Of a stretch of 64,000 nucleotides of DNA, positions 23,210 through 33,964 are shown in pieces. Below the pieces are notes generated by a model, which made no database searches, was not told the DNA's origin, and saw nothing but the letters and a program-made list of their open reading frames with translations. How positions within the stretch are numbered: position 1 is the first letter of the stretch; each line of letters starts with the position of its first letter. Location: positions 367,747,673 to 367,811,672 of the forward strand of contig NC_057798.1 of the NCBI RefSeq assembly GCF_018294505.1, written 5' to 3'. The position numbers and the translations under genes are program-made. This stretch comes from Triticum aestivum. Taxonomy: Eukaryota; Streptophyta; Magnoliopsida; Poales; Poaceae.

Positions 23210-23995
23210 CGAATTATCAGTTTGGTTTGGCCTACCAGAGTGATCTTTCTTGCAATGGAGAAGTGCTTAGCTTTGGGTTCAATCTTGCGGTGTCCTTTCC
23301 CAGTGACAGCAGGGACAGCAAGGCACGTATTGTATTGTTGCCATCGAGGATAAAAAGATGGGGTTTATATCATATTGCTTGAGTTTATCCCTCTACATCA
23401 TGTCATCTCTCTTAATGTGTTACTCTGTTCTTATGAACTTAATACTCTAGATGCAGGCAGGAGTTGGTCGATGTGTGGAGTAATAGTAGTAGATGCAGGC
23501 AGGAGTTGGTCTACTTGTCGCGGACCTGATGCCTATATACATGATCATGCCTAGATATTCTCATAACTACGCACTTTTGTATCAATTGCTCGACAGTAAT
23601 TTGTTCACCCACCGTAATAATTATGCTATCTTGAGAGAAGCCACTAATGAAACCTATGGCCCTCAGGTCTATCTTTTATCATATAAGTTTCCCATATATC
23701 TTTTATTTGCATCTTTACTTTTCAATCTATATCATAAAAATACCAAAAATATTTATCTTATCTTATTATCTCTATCAGACCTCACTTTCTCAAGTTACCA
23801 TGAAGGGATTGACAATCCCTTTATCACGTTAGTTGCAAGGTTCTTGTTTGTTTGTGTAGGTACGAGGGACTTTTGAGGAGCCTCCTACTAGATCGATACC
23901 TTGGTTCTCAAAAACTGAGGGAAATACTTACGCTACTTTGTTGCATCACCCTTTCCTCTTCAAGGGAAAACCAACACAGTGCTCAAGAGGTAGCA
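23210..23995 (+). mobile_element. 3' LTR of element A, second part, ending TAGCA
   Basis: After the CACTA 3' end and the CTT duplication, the sequence resumes CGAATTATCAGTTTGG and completes the LTR. The last 17 bases, GTGCTCAAGAGGTAGCA, end with the same GGTAGCA as the 5' LTR remnant at 296-302. No gene lies here; open frames around 23493-23876 are chance frames in LTR sequence. Confidence 0.85.
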
Positions 23996-26409
23996 CCTAC
24001 CTATATGCGACATTACCCTGCCGTCCTACGTAAATTTGCATGTGCCACCTCTAAAAACTTCTAAAAAATTATCCTTGTTGTGTGCGTGGATCATTCATGG
24101 AACGACATGAGGTGGTCGGTATCTTCCATGCTAAGCGGGTTATTCTCAGGTCGAGTGTTTATTCACTCGCCATCGCACGAGAAAATGGGCAGTAATAGGG
24201 ATTCCCAGTCCCGAACTCAAAAATGCAAATAATTGAACAAAACTCCCTCGGGACTGATGTTGGTATGGACGGCACCCGTTGTTTCGGACAAACCGTGGAG
24301 TGTGATTGATGGTGGAAGGGGAGTAAACCTTTACTTTTATCGCTTGGGAACCACCACTAACGTGCTTGGCATGGAAGATGTTGATAACTGATGGTCGTGA
24401 AGTGAATAAGAAGGGTGCATGTCTCAAAATATCATTTATCTCTGTTTTAAAAATTGAGCTCTGGCACCTCTGCAAATCAGTGATTCCCTTTGCGAAGGGA
24501 CTATCTATTTACTTTTATGTTGTGTCACCACCTTCTAAAACAAGCGCCAGAAACTGAGTAGAGCACAACTGTCATGATTTATGCATTATGTGTAGATAAT
24601 GTTGGGTGCATCATGACTGGATCTTTTCTACCATGAATTACAATGTTTAGTCGCTGCTTGAACTTTCGGGGTGCTCTGCATTTATGTTTTGCGGTCTCAG
24701 AAAGGGCTAGCGAGATACCACTATTGTCATATTATATCATGGTTGTTTTGACAAGGTGTTGCTGTTTGAGATATTTTATTATTGCTCGCTAGCTAATTAT
24801 GTCATTGATATGAGTCATTATAATCTTTAAATGTTATTGTTGACATGGTTAGTTATAATGTTGGCTGAAAACCTGGGTGTTGTTTAAGCTTATTTATGCA
24901 AACGAGAGCAAAAGAGTTCGAAAAAGTTTTTCTTTCTCACTTTCAGTTTATCAACTGAATTGCTTGAGGACAATCAAAGGTTTAAACTTGGGGGAGTTGA
25001 TACATCTCCAGTGTATCTACTTTTTCTCACGCTTTTCCTCTTGTTTTGGACTCTAATTTGCATGATTTGAATGAAACTAACCCTGGACTGACGCTGTTTT
25101 CAGCAGAACTACCATGGTGTTGTTTTTGTGCAGAAATAGAAGTTCTCAGAACGGAATGAAACTTTGCGAGGATTTTTATATCAATAATAAGAATTTCTGG
25201 AGCCAAGACCTTTCGGAGAGGGGCACCTGGGTGGGCACAACCCACCAGGGCGCGCCCCCCTCTCATGGCGTGCCCAGGTGGGTTGTACCCACCTGGTGGC
25301 CCCGCAGACGACCCCCTGATACTATAAAATAACATATTTCCAGAAAAAATGAGGGATAAAGAATTATCATGATCCACGAGACGGAGCCGCCGCCAAGCCC
25401 CATTCTTCCTCGGGAGGGCAGATCTGGAGTCCGTTTGGGGCTCTGGAGAGGGGGATCTTTGTTCTTCATCATCACCAACCCATCTCCATCGCCAATTCCA
25501 TGATGCTCCCCACAGGGAGTGAGTAATTCCTTCGTAGGCTCGCTGGTCGGTGAGAAGTTGGATGAGATTCATCATGTAATCGAGTTAATTTTTGTTAGGG
25601 CCTGATCCCTAGTATTCACTATGTTCTTAGATTGATGTTGCTATGACTTTGCTATGGTTAATGCTTGTCACTTTGGGCCCGGGTTCCATGAACTCTGATC
25701 TGAACCGTTTATGAATTCATCATTATATCCATGTTTTAGATCAGATCTTGCAAGTTATAGTCACCTACTACGGTTATGATCCGACAACCCCGGAGTGACA
25801 ACAACCGGGCTCACTCTCGGTGATGACCGTAATTTGAGGAGTTCATGTATTCACTATGTGTTACTGCTTTGTTCCGGTTCTCTATTAAAAGGAGGCCTTA
25901 ATATCCCTTAGTTTCCAATATGGACCCTGCTACCACGGGAGGGTAGGACAAAATATTTCATGCAAGTTCTTTTAATAAAGCACGTATGACTATTTACGAA
26001 ATATATGGCTACATTATATCGATGAACTGGAGCTAGCGCTGTACCGCCCTAGGTTATAACTGTCACATGATGAATATCATCCAACAAGTCACTGATCCAA
26101 TGCATATGAATTTATCTTATATTGTTTCTGCTAAGTTACTACTGCTGCTGCTACTGTCACACTTGCTACAAAATGCTGCTATCACTGTTACTGTTACTAT
26201 TGCTGCTGTCGGTACTATCAAAACTATCATATTACTGTGATACTGATCACTTTGCTGCAGATAATTAATTTCCAGGTGTGGTTGAATTGACAACTCAGCC
26301 GCTAATACCTTCAAATATTCTTTGGATCCCCTTGTGTTGAATATGTAAATTTGGGTTGAATACTCTACCCTCGAAAACTATTGCGATACCCTATACTTGT
26401 GGGTTATCA
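23996..26409 (+). mobile_element. WHAM-like LTR retrotransposon C, 3' internal part and 3' LTR
   Basis: Internal sequence (23996-24997) continues from the insertion point of element A. It matches element D (minus strand, 33714 to about 34885) in order and content, including CCTACCTATATGCG at the junction. It has no coding capacity. A polypurine tract (AAACTTGGGGGAGT, 24984-24997) leads into the LTR 24998-26409 (1412 bp, TGATACATCTCC to GGGTTATCA). The LTR carries a GC-rich palindrome (about 25224-25304) and a CTATAAAATAAC TATA box near 25320. The sequence beyond 26409 is a different element (G). The 5' end of C lies left of the window. Confidence 0.85.
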
Positions 26410-27574
26410 CATGGTTCGATGCTCTAAAGCCTTTAAAGTACATGAGGGCGGACTGTATAAAAGAAGTACTACTGGAGTCCTTGAAAGATGTATCTCTGAA
26501 GAAGAGGGAAGGCAACTCTTGGCAGAAATACATGCTGGCCTCGGCGGTCATCATGCCGCAGCTCGAGCCCTCGTAAGTAAGGCGTTCCAGACAAGGTTTT
26601 TCTGGCCCGCAGCTCGAGTAGATGCTCAAGCCCTTGTCCAACGTTGCGTGGGTTGTCAGCTTTTCTCCAATCAAAGCCACATGCCTCCTACTGCAATAAG
26701 AATAATCCCCATTACTAGGCCCTTTGCGGTCTGAGGGCTTGATATGGTTGGACCCCTTAAAGGGGGAAGCCACAAAAAGAAATACTTACTAGTCATGGTT
26801 GATAAATTCACTAAATGGATAGAGGCCAAACCAGTAAAAACAACTAAGGTCAGATGAGTGATTGACTCTATATCCGACGTAGTCCACTGTTATGGTGTCC
26901 CGCACAGTACCATCACTGATAATGGCTCTAACTTCACAGCTGATGAGGTGAAAACTTGGTGCGCCAAGTTGGGCATTAAACTCAACTATGCATCCGTATA
27001 CCACCCTCAAACAAATGGTCAAGTTGAACGGGCCAATGGTCTGATCATGAGTGGTATTAAGCCCAGACTAGTGCGGTCTTTATGAGAATCAGACAAGCAC
27101 TGGGTTGAGGAACTCGATTCCATACTTTGAGGACTCTGGACCACGCCCAATCGAATGACCGAATACACACCTTTCTTTATGGTGTATGGCACAAAGGCCG
27201 TATTTCCCTACTATATTATTCATGACTCACCTAGAGTGCGCATGTACGAAGAGAGAGAAGCCGAACTAGATCGGCAGGACGACCTAGACGGACTCGAAGA
27301 GGAGCGCGGCGTTGCTAAGGCCTGTTCCGCATTCTATCAACCACAGGCTAGGAATTACCAAAGCAGAGAAGTGCGGGCTAAGAGATACAATGTCAGAGAA
27401 CTTGTTCTACGCCTCCCAGAGAAGAAAAAGGATAAGCTCAAACCCAAATGGGAGGGCCCCTTCATCATAGATGAAGTCCTTACTGGAGGAGCCTATCGCC
27501 TTCGCAATGCAGAGGATAATCGCCTTGAGTCGAACCCATGGAACGCTGCCCGGCTCCGAAGATTTTACGCATAG
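26410..27574 (+). pseudogene. Integrase C-terminal part of gypsy pol, with four in-frame stops
   Basis: One frame runs from the C-LTR junction to a stop at 27574. It shows the end of the HHCC zinc region (C-x2-C in VQRCVGCQLF), the catalytic-core landmarks GLDMVGPLKGG and VDKFTKWIEAK, then ITDNGSNF and the YHPQTNGQVERANG region with the catalytic Glu. It ends with a GPY/F-type tail (KPKWEGPFIIDEV, then NPWNAARLRRFYA). Stops interrupt it at 26732, 26855, 27083 and 27128, mostly at codons that should be Trp or Arg, as expected from C-to-T decay. No frameshift is seen. Gag, protease, RT and RNase H lie to the left of element C, outside the window. Confidence 0.9.
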
Positions 27575-28453
27575 TTCGGCCTCCTTAGTTTTGATTTTAA
27601 ACTAGTTTTTTTTTCCTTTTTTCTCTTCCCTTTCAATTTTTCTTCTCAAATGTATGTTCGGATCGACCACATTGTTCGGGGTACACATCTTTAAATGTAT
27701 ACACCCCACCATACATGGGGGCTCCTTTTAAAAGAAGCATTTTGTTGAAAAGCTTATAAGCTTCTTTCGTCCACAACCGTTGTTGCTTCTTCCATTTTAT
27801 GCACCTCTATGACTTAAGTTTTTGCCAAGCTGGGTTGCCTTGCTCCTATGTTTATACCCTACTTTCCCATTCGTTCGGCTAGGGTGTAAAGGGAGTACCT
27901 CTATGATTGCTGCAACCGGGTTATCCGGACCTGTACCTCAGACGGGTGAAGACGAAAGCTAGCATTCTTAAGGAATAATTGGTCGACACGTATACAACTG
28001 ACTGTTTCTAGAAAACTATGAAATTGGCTGCCTCTACTTCAGATACGAGCCTAGGCATGCATCATTTGGCATGCCAGCCCAAGGAAAGGAACCCCTAACG
28101 GTACTATTTTTCTTTGAAGGTGTTTCTTACGTTAAAAAGTAATATAACATAACTCCCCGAACACTTTTTGTCTATTTGAAAAATGACCGGATTGCCTGGT
28201 TTCCACAGATACTAGAAGTTTCTTAGTTAAACATGGTTTATGGAAACACTCCAACTTCTTGGTTCGGAGGTGGAAGCCGAAGGTTTGCTGACAAAAAAAA
28301 TTATAAGTTCGGCAGGAGATAAGTTCGGTCATAAAATACATTGTTACATAGAATCGAACACCTACTCTCTTTTTACGCCATCTAGTAGACTATCTAATTT
28401 ACAATCTTGTTGCGAATATTTCACCATTGTCATTACTTGGTCGTATACCAAGC
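27575..28453 (+). other. Untranslated region of element G between pol and the antisense gene
   Basis: T-rich sequence follows the pol stop (27600-27640), then a stretch with TTCGG words scattered on both strands. No gene is visible. Confidence 0.5.
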
Positions 28454-30930
28454 TTACATGAATTTCCTTCCCGTCAGGTCCTTGGGGTCCAACTTGGGCC
28501 ATATGGTTCGGATCGAGTCCGGTGTAGCATGTCTTCACCATGGCCCATGCCTGTCATGCACCTTCATGGCATACAGACGTCTTCTATAGCTCGAAGCGAC
28601 ACCGAGCACCCTTGAACAGATCTGCCAACCCCTCCATACTTTCAGGAGGGGCATCAGAGGGCCATAAGGCTTTGGCCATATTCTTCATGGCCTTCCGGGC
28701 ACACTCGTGCAGCTTTGCCAGTTCCTTTAGAATGTCGCTTTGCAGCCCGGGCACTTCCTCCTCGTGGCAGCCGGTCAACATACCTGTATCAACCGAACTA
28801 TAACATTCCGCATTATATGATTATATCAATAATTCGGACGGTTCACAAGTCATACCGAATATGCCACCCTTCAGCTTCTGGTTTTCCTGTTCTGCCTCCA
28901 AGAGTTGAGCCTTTAAGCTCTTTATCTCTTCGGCCTGCTTCTTCACCTCTTCTTCTAGTTTTTTATCTTTTCCAAAATACATTGGGGCACTCTTCATTTC
29001 TTCAAGCCCGGGGACAGCGGCATTTAGTTGTGTCCGGCTTGTCTCGAGCTCCTGGGACAATGCAATGTTCTTCTCCTTGAGAACCTGCAGTCATAAATGA
29101 TCCTCAAATCCGTTTTTTCCACCCGCTTTAAGTCTCGGGGGCTACTGCTATCTATCTACTAAGTTTATACATGTATATCTTTTGAGAATAGGCGAGCAAC
29201 TCCTGTAAGTCTATCCCGGGCAGCTCGGATGTAAGCGCCCACGGTGCTAAGAGTGGTAAACTACGGCTCTGTTAAAGCAGGGGTGCGCAGAGCTTCTTTC
29301 AAGTGCCGATGAATCATCACACTTTCTACTTTGGAGTTGGTGACGGACACCTCATCCGGTTCTTGATGGGGCAGATGGGTCTGCGTCGCGTCAGCGTGTG
29401 CCCTAGTCCTAGTTGACGTCTCCGGCGCCAGATTGGCTGCGGCCCGGCTGGCCGGGATCTTGTTTACGGTCCGCCAGGTACCCCTCCTGAGATTATAGAA
29501 GGAGGATAAAAAATGACAATTCGGCTTCACGCCTAAACATGAAATAAGACACATACCTTTTTGGTGATGGAGTAGGCTCAGTGGCGCTCCCGGTTTCCTT
29601 TCGCTTCGCATGACCACCCCTTGAGGGTGCCATCCTTCTTCTTGTCGCCCGTCCTTGGGTGCGGTTCGCTGAACATCGATCCTGCGAAGTACGGTTCAGT
29701 GCGGCGAGTAAGTTATGTGTGGAAATGTCACTCCTTTTTGACCGCTGAACACTTATCTTGATGAAGGGGTAGAGATCGGGGTAATCAGCCATGATGGCTA
29801 CCTCCGGGCCGTTAAGGCTCGCCTGGTAATAGACTCCATCTTCAAACTCCAAAAATATATCCAGATCTTCATAGAATCCGGGGTCTTCGTGACATACATG
29901 GTCTTCTAGTTGCGGAGGAGGGCAATAGATGTTCCCGACTACCTTCCTCCATGACTGTTTTTGAAACAACCAAACTATTCAGTTAAAGCACCCCAATGAC
30001 AAAAAAAGGTGTTGAATGACTAAACTTACCCAGTCAATGGGATTGTACATGGAGAAACCGTCCCGGCATTGTAGACGGACGAAGTCTTTTTCCTATCCCT
30101 TATAAAGGTCCATAAGCATGGCGGCTAAGGCGACTTGGTTGTCTGGACCCTTTCGCGTATAGCGAGACGCATTGTCCTCCCTGTTGTAGTTCCATAAAGG
30201 ACCCACTCTTGACTGAAGAGGCTGGATACATCGCTTTATTGCAATAGCCATGACTTCAACGATGGAGAGTCCGAAATGGGTCAATAATCTGACCTTTCTG
30301 TCCAATCTCATTACTTCCGCACTATCCTCTTGTCTAGGGGACTTGGGATGCCAGCTAAATAGCCTTTTTAAAGGAGCGCTGGAGAATTCATGAAGTCCGC
30401 GCCAAACAGGGTCCGGAAGAGGAACATCCTCAATGTAGAACCATTCCGAAGACCATTCGTCGGACCCCCTCTTCGGAGTCCCGACTGGATAACCGGATCT
30501 GGCTATGCGCCATACTTCGGCGCCACCCACTTCAAATATAGACCCTTCACCCTGGTGGTGGGGGATGAGGCGGAAGAACTTCTTCCACAGTTCAAAATGA
30601 GCCTCACAGCCTAAAAAAACTTGCAAAGGGTGACATAACCGGAAATGTGCAAAATGGAACCTGGTGTGAGGTTATACAGTTGGATCCCGTAGTATCCAGT
30701 AGACCCCTGAGGAAGGGGTGGATTGGGAATCCCTCGCCCCTCAGAAGGAACGAGATGAAGCACCCCCTTTCTCCTTGACTGGGATCGGGGAAATTTTCTG
30801 CTAATGCATCATCGCCTATAGAAGTTAACCCTGCCCGTACAGTAACGATTGAGCTGGAGATGAGATACAGAGCAACTCTACCAATCCCCCTCTTGAGGGC
30901 CATGAGGACGCGAGGTGGAGCCAGGGACAC
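28454..30930 (-). pseudogene. Antisense multi-exon gene of the Fatima-like element ('putative gypsy-type transposon' family)
   Basis: Four minus-strand exons with GT-AG borders can be drawn. Exon 1 (about 30930-30030) contains LRGEGFPIHPFLRGLL, then CEAHFELWKKFFRL, SEWFYIEDVPLPDP and DGFSMYNPIDW before GTAAGT. Exon 2 (29954-29557) contains PGFYEDLDIFLEFEDG and ends before GTATGT. A coiled-coil exon (29084-28856) contains EEEVKKQAEEIKSLKAQL. The last (28783-28454) has ESMEGLADLFKGARCRF, then QAWAMVKTCYTGLDPNHMA. Exon 1 resembles the plant family annotated Transposase_28 (PF04195), a product of antisense ORFs in some gypsy lineages. Damage: a frameshift near 30690 and stops at 30093, 28584 and about 28550. 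The function of the family is unknown. A further exon between 29085 and 29556 is possible. Confidence 0.7.
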
Positions 30931-31247
30931 TAGCCATGGTTTGAATTTTTTCCATGGTTTGCTCTGTTGCTCTTGGGGCGATGCGAGATGGCGTTTGAAT
31001 ATCTAACCTCGTTATATGGGCGCCGCCTGTGCCTGTTAGAAATATCAAAATACAAGGGTAACAGACTGTTCACACTCACTCAGATGAGTGGAAATCAAGG
31101 AAACGGCAGGAAGGAGTCATAAAGACCGGACACAGAAATCGATGCCAGACTGTCATCAATCCGGAGTATGATGGGGAACCTGCCTTGGAAAGCCGAAGAC
31201 TTAGATCCGCACACAACATCATCATTGAAGGCAAGTTCGGGGGCTAC

Positions 31248-31730
31248 TGAGGGAGTCCTGGATTCGGGGGTCCTCAGGTGTCCGACCCAGGAGTATGGGC
31301 CGGGTTGGATGGGCCGTACAAGATCAAGCTGAAGATTATCCTCCATGTCTGGATGGGGCTTCTCAATATGTAGGTGGCAAGATTATAGTCCAAAGGCTTC
31401 TTTCCCTGATGAACCGACCTTGTACAAACCCTAGGCCCCTCCGGTGTGTATATAAACTAGAGGGGTTAGTCTGCAGAGGCTACCTTCTTTACCGTCATTG
31501 GAATTCTCACAGGCTAGACATGTAGGGTTTAGCTATTACGATCTCGAGGTAGATCAACTCTTGTAATCTTCATACTCGTCGAATATAATCAAGCAGGAGT
31601 AGGGTTTTACCTCCCTTTTGAGGGACCGAACCTGGGTAAACACCGTGTCCCCTGGTCTTCCGTTACCATTGATCCTTAGACGCACTGCTTGGGCACCCCT
31701 ACCCGAGATCTGTCGGTTTTGACAGCGACA
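31248..31730 (+). mobile_element. 3' LTR of element G, 483 bp
   Basis: The LTR is bounded by TGAGGGAG and GCGACA. It carries a TATATAAAC promoter box at 31449-31457, shortly after CTAGGCCCCTCCGGTG. GGTTTTACCTCCC and ACCCGAGATCTGTCGGTTTT near the end are typical of the family as I remember it. The next five bases, CCTAT, should be the target duplication; the partner is outside the window. Confidence 0.8.
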
Positions 31731-32338
31731 CCTATTGATGTCCGAAGACGTGTGTGGCCATAGTTCGGTTGAGTCGAAAACTTCACGCTTAGTTTAATTG
31801 GGCCCCACAGCTGCCCATGGTATTTTGAGTGCAAAGTTGTGCTTACAAGGCACATAGTGTGTGACTGGGGTGGGCATGCTATGGGGGGCATATCCCTACG
31901 TTCGTCGAGCGTAGAGAGGCTCTCTGAATGGAGATAGGGCTCGACCCATTTACTTGCTTCTCACACCTTGTCGGTGGGCCGGTATTTCGGCCCTCAATGC
32001 CGGTTTGGTCTTCGGCTGCCAGAGCCGGTGTGTGCTCCTCGGTCTGGAGTGAGCGCCCCGTATTTCCATTGACTGTGATGATGCCCTTGGGCCTGGGCAT
32101 CTTTAACATCAGGTTGCATAGTGGGGGACATCATTGAAATGAGCAAACGTTGTTCAGCCCAGGAGTGCATGGTAGCCACTACAAAAAGAGACAATGTCGA
32201 AGATTAAGTATTCACTGCGAAAGTTGCCCTGCGTGCCGAACACCACCTCCAAGGTCAGGGTGCCCGAGCAGCGGGCTTCCACGCCTAGGATTACCCCTTT
32301 AAAGGTAGTCTTACTGGGTTTGATCCTTGATGGGTCAA
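31731..32338 (-). pseudogene. Fatima-like gypsy protease/pol junction remnant (element H), broken
   Basis: On the minus strand the sequence from 32338 encodes IDPSRIKPSKTTFKGVILG, then TLEVVFGTQGNFRSEYLIFD, and SGYHALLG followed by a stop. After a frameshift come LKMPRPKGIITVNGN and a degenerate Glu/Thr-rich linker to about 31879. This order (S-R-I-x-P-S, F-R-S-E, G-Y-H-A-L-L-G, L-K-M-P-x-P-x-G-I-I-T-V) is the C-terminal side of the aspartic protease and the linker to RT in Triticeae gypsy elements of the Fatima type, from memory. It is antisense to G, so it is a separate older copy into which both G and D inserted. Downstream pol sequence is not in the window. Confidence 0.7.
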
Positions 32339-33810
32339 TGATAACCCGCAAGTATAGGGGATCGCGACAATTTTCGAGGGTAGAGTATTCAACCCAAATT
32401 TATTGATTCGACACAAGGTGAGCCAAAGAATATTCACTAGTATTAGAAGTTGAGTTTTCAATTCAACCACACCTGAAAGACTTAATATCTGAAGCAAAGT
32501 AATATGGAAGTAACGGTAACGGTGGCAAAAGTAACAATAGCAATTTTGTAGTGACTGTAATAGCAGTAGCAACGAAAGTAACTTAGCAAAGATCAATATG
32601 TGAAAAGTTCGTAGGCATTGGATCGGCAATGAATTGTGTTGGATAATATTCATCATGTAGCAGTCATAACCTAGGGTGACACAGAACTAGCTCCAATTCA
32701 TCAATATAATGTAGGCATGTATTATGTATATAGTCATACATGCTTATGGAAAAGAACTTGCGCGACATCTTTTGTCCCACCCTCCTGTGGTAGCAGGGTC
32801 CTAATGGAAACTAAGGGATATTAAGGCCTCCTTTTAATACAAAACCGGACCAAAGCATTATCACTTAGTGAATACATGAACTCCTCAAACTACGGTAATC
32901 ATTAGAAAGAATCCCAATTATTGTCACCTTGGGGTATGCAGACCATAACTCCTAATAGGTGTCTACAACTTACAAGATAGGATCAAGAACTCACATATAT
33001 TCATGAAAACATAATAGGTTCAGATCTGGAATCATGGCACTCGGGCCCCAAGCATTAAGCATAGCAAAGTCATAGCAACATCAATCTCAGAACATAGTGG
33101 ATACTAGGGATCAAACCCTAACAAAAGTAAATCGATTACATGATAAATCTCATCCAACCCATCACCATCCAGCAAGACTACAATGGAATTACTCACGCAT
33201 GGTGGTGAGCATCATGAAATTCTTGATGGAGGAAGGTTGGTGATGATGATGGTGATGAATCCCCCTCTCCGGTGCCCCGAACGGACTCCGGATCAGCCCC
33301 CCGATGAAGAACAGAAGACGACGACAGCTCCGTTTTGTAAAATGCAACGAGTCCTTCTGTCTGATTTTTTCCCCAAATAGGTACTTATAGAGTTGGAGTT
33401 AGGGTTGGAGGAGCTCTAGGGGGCCCACAAGCCTGCTAGGCGTGCCCCCCCCCAGGGGGGGGGCGCCCCTAGGGCTTGTGGCCTCTGGGTGGACACCCTC
33501 TAGTTCTTGCGCTAATATTTTTATATATTCCACAAAAATTCTCCGTAAATTTTCAGGTCAATTCGAGAACTTTGATTACTGCACAAAAATAAACACCACG
33601 ATAATTCTGCTGAAAACAGCGTTAGTGTGAGTTAATACCATTCAAACATGCAAATTAGAGTCCAAAACAAGGGAAAAAGAGTTTGAAAAAGTAGATACGA
33701 TGGAGATGTATCAACTCCCCCAAGCTTAACCCATTGGTTGTCCTCCAGCAATTCAGTTGACATACTAAAAGTGACCAAGAAAAAACTTTTACAAACTCTG
33801 TTTGATCTTG

Positions 33811-33952
33811 TTTTTTTTTGACAGAAAGACTGTAAGGGAACCCCCTATAGTATAATTTGTGCAACAAACCCAAATTGCAAGTACCATGCCTTGAACCTGG
33901 GTGGGTGGGAAGGCATCAGCCCCTTTCCACCACTAGGCTATGCCTTAGTTTG
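33811..33952 (-). mobile_element. Au-like SINE with TSD TGTTTGATCTTG
   Basis: About 142 bp is flanked by exact direct repeats of 10-12 bp ((TG)TTTGATCTTG at 33799-33810 and 33953-33964). On the minus strand it shows a polymerase III box A (TAGCCTAGTGGTGG), a box B (GGTTCAAGGCATGG), then GGTTCCCTTACAGTCTTTCT and a terminal A-run. This layout and the CCCACCCACCCAGGTTCAA stretch match the Au SINE family of Triticeae as I remember it. It lies inside the internal region of element D, so it is younger than D. Confidence 0.88.
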
Positions 33953-33964
33953 TGTTTGATCTTG

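Larger units (their letters stand above)
296..23995 (+). mobile_element. Non-autonomous Sabrina-like LTR retrotransposon A, interrupted by a CACTA element
   Basis: The element consists of the last 7 bases of the 5' LTR (296-302), a primer binding site, a 3.9-kb internal region, a polypurine tract and a 3' LTR. The 3' LTR is split by an 18.2-kb CACTA insertion (4999-23206) and ends TAGCA at 23995. The next five bases, CCTAC, are the likely target duplication, because the related element D reads straight through this motif. The internal region encodes no protease, reverse transcriptase or integrase, only one 222-codon ORF. The element must therefore have moved with enzymes supplied by another retrotransposon. 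The name Sabrina-like rests on recollection of the LTR start and of the internal ORF. Confidence 0.8.
26410..31730 (+). mobile_element. Fatima-like Ty3/gypsy retrotransposon G, 3' part
   Basis: G resumes after the LTR of element C. It contains an integrase remnant in the pol frame, a 3.7-kb 3' region with an antisense multi-exon gene, a polypurine tract (TTCGGGGGCTAC, 31236-31247) and the 3' LTR 31248-31730. The LTR starts TGAGGGAGTCCTGGATTC and ends GACAGCGACA. The LTR start, the internal integrase and the antisense gene all match the Fatima type as I remember it. The 5' part is out of the window. Confidence 0.8.

Noticed and set aside
23493..23876. 127-codon open frame in the LTR of element A
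   Set aside because: Lies wholly in LTR sequence, hydrophobic by AT content, and is not placed to be expressed as a gene.
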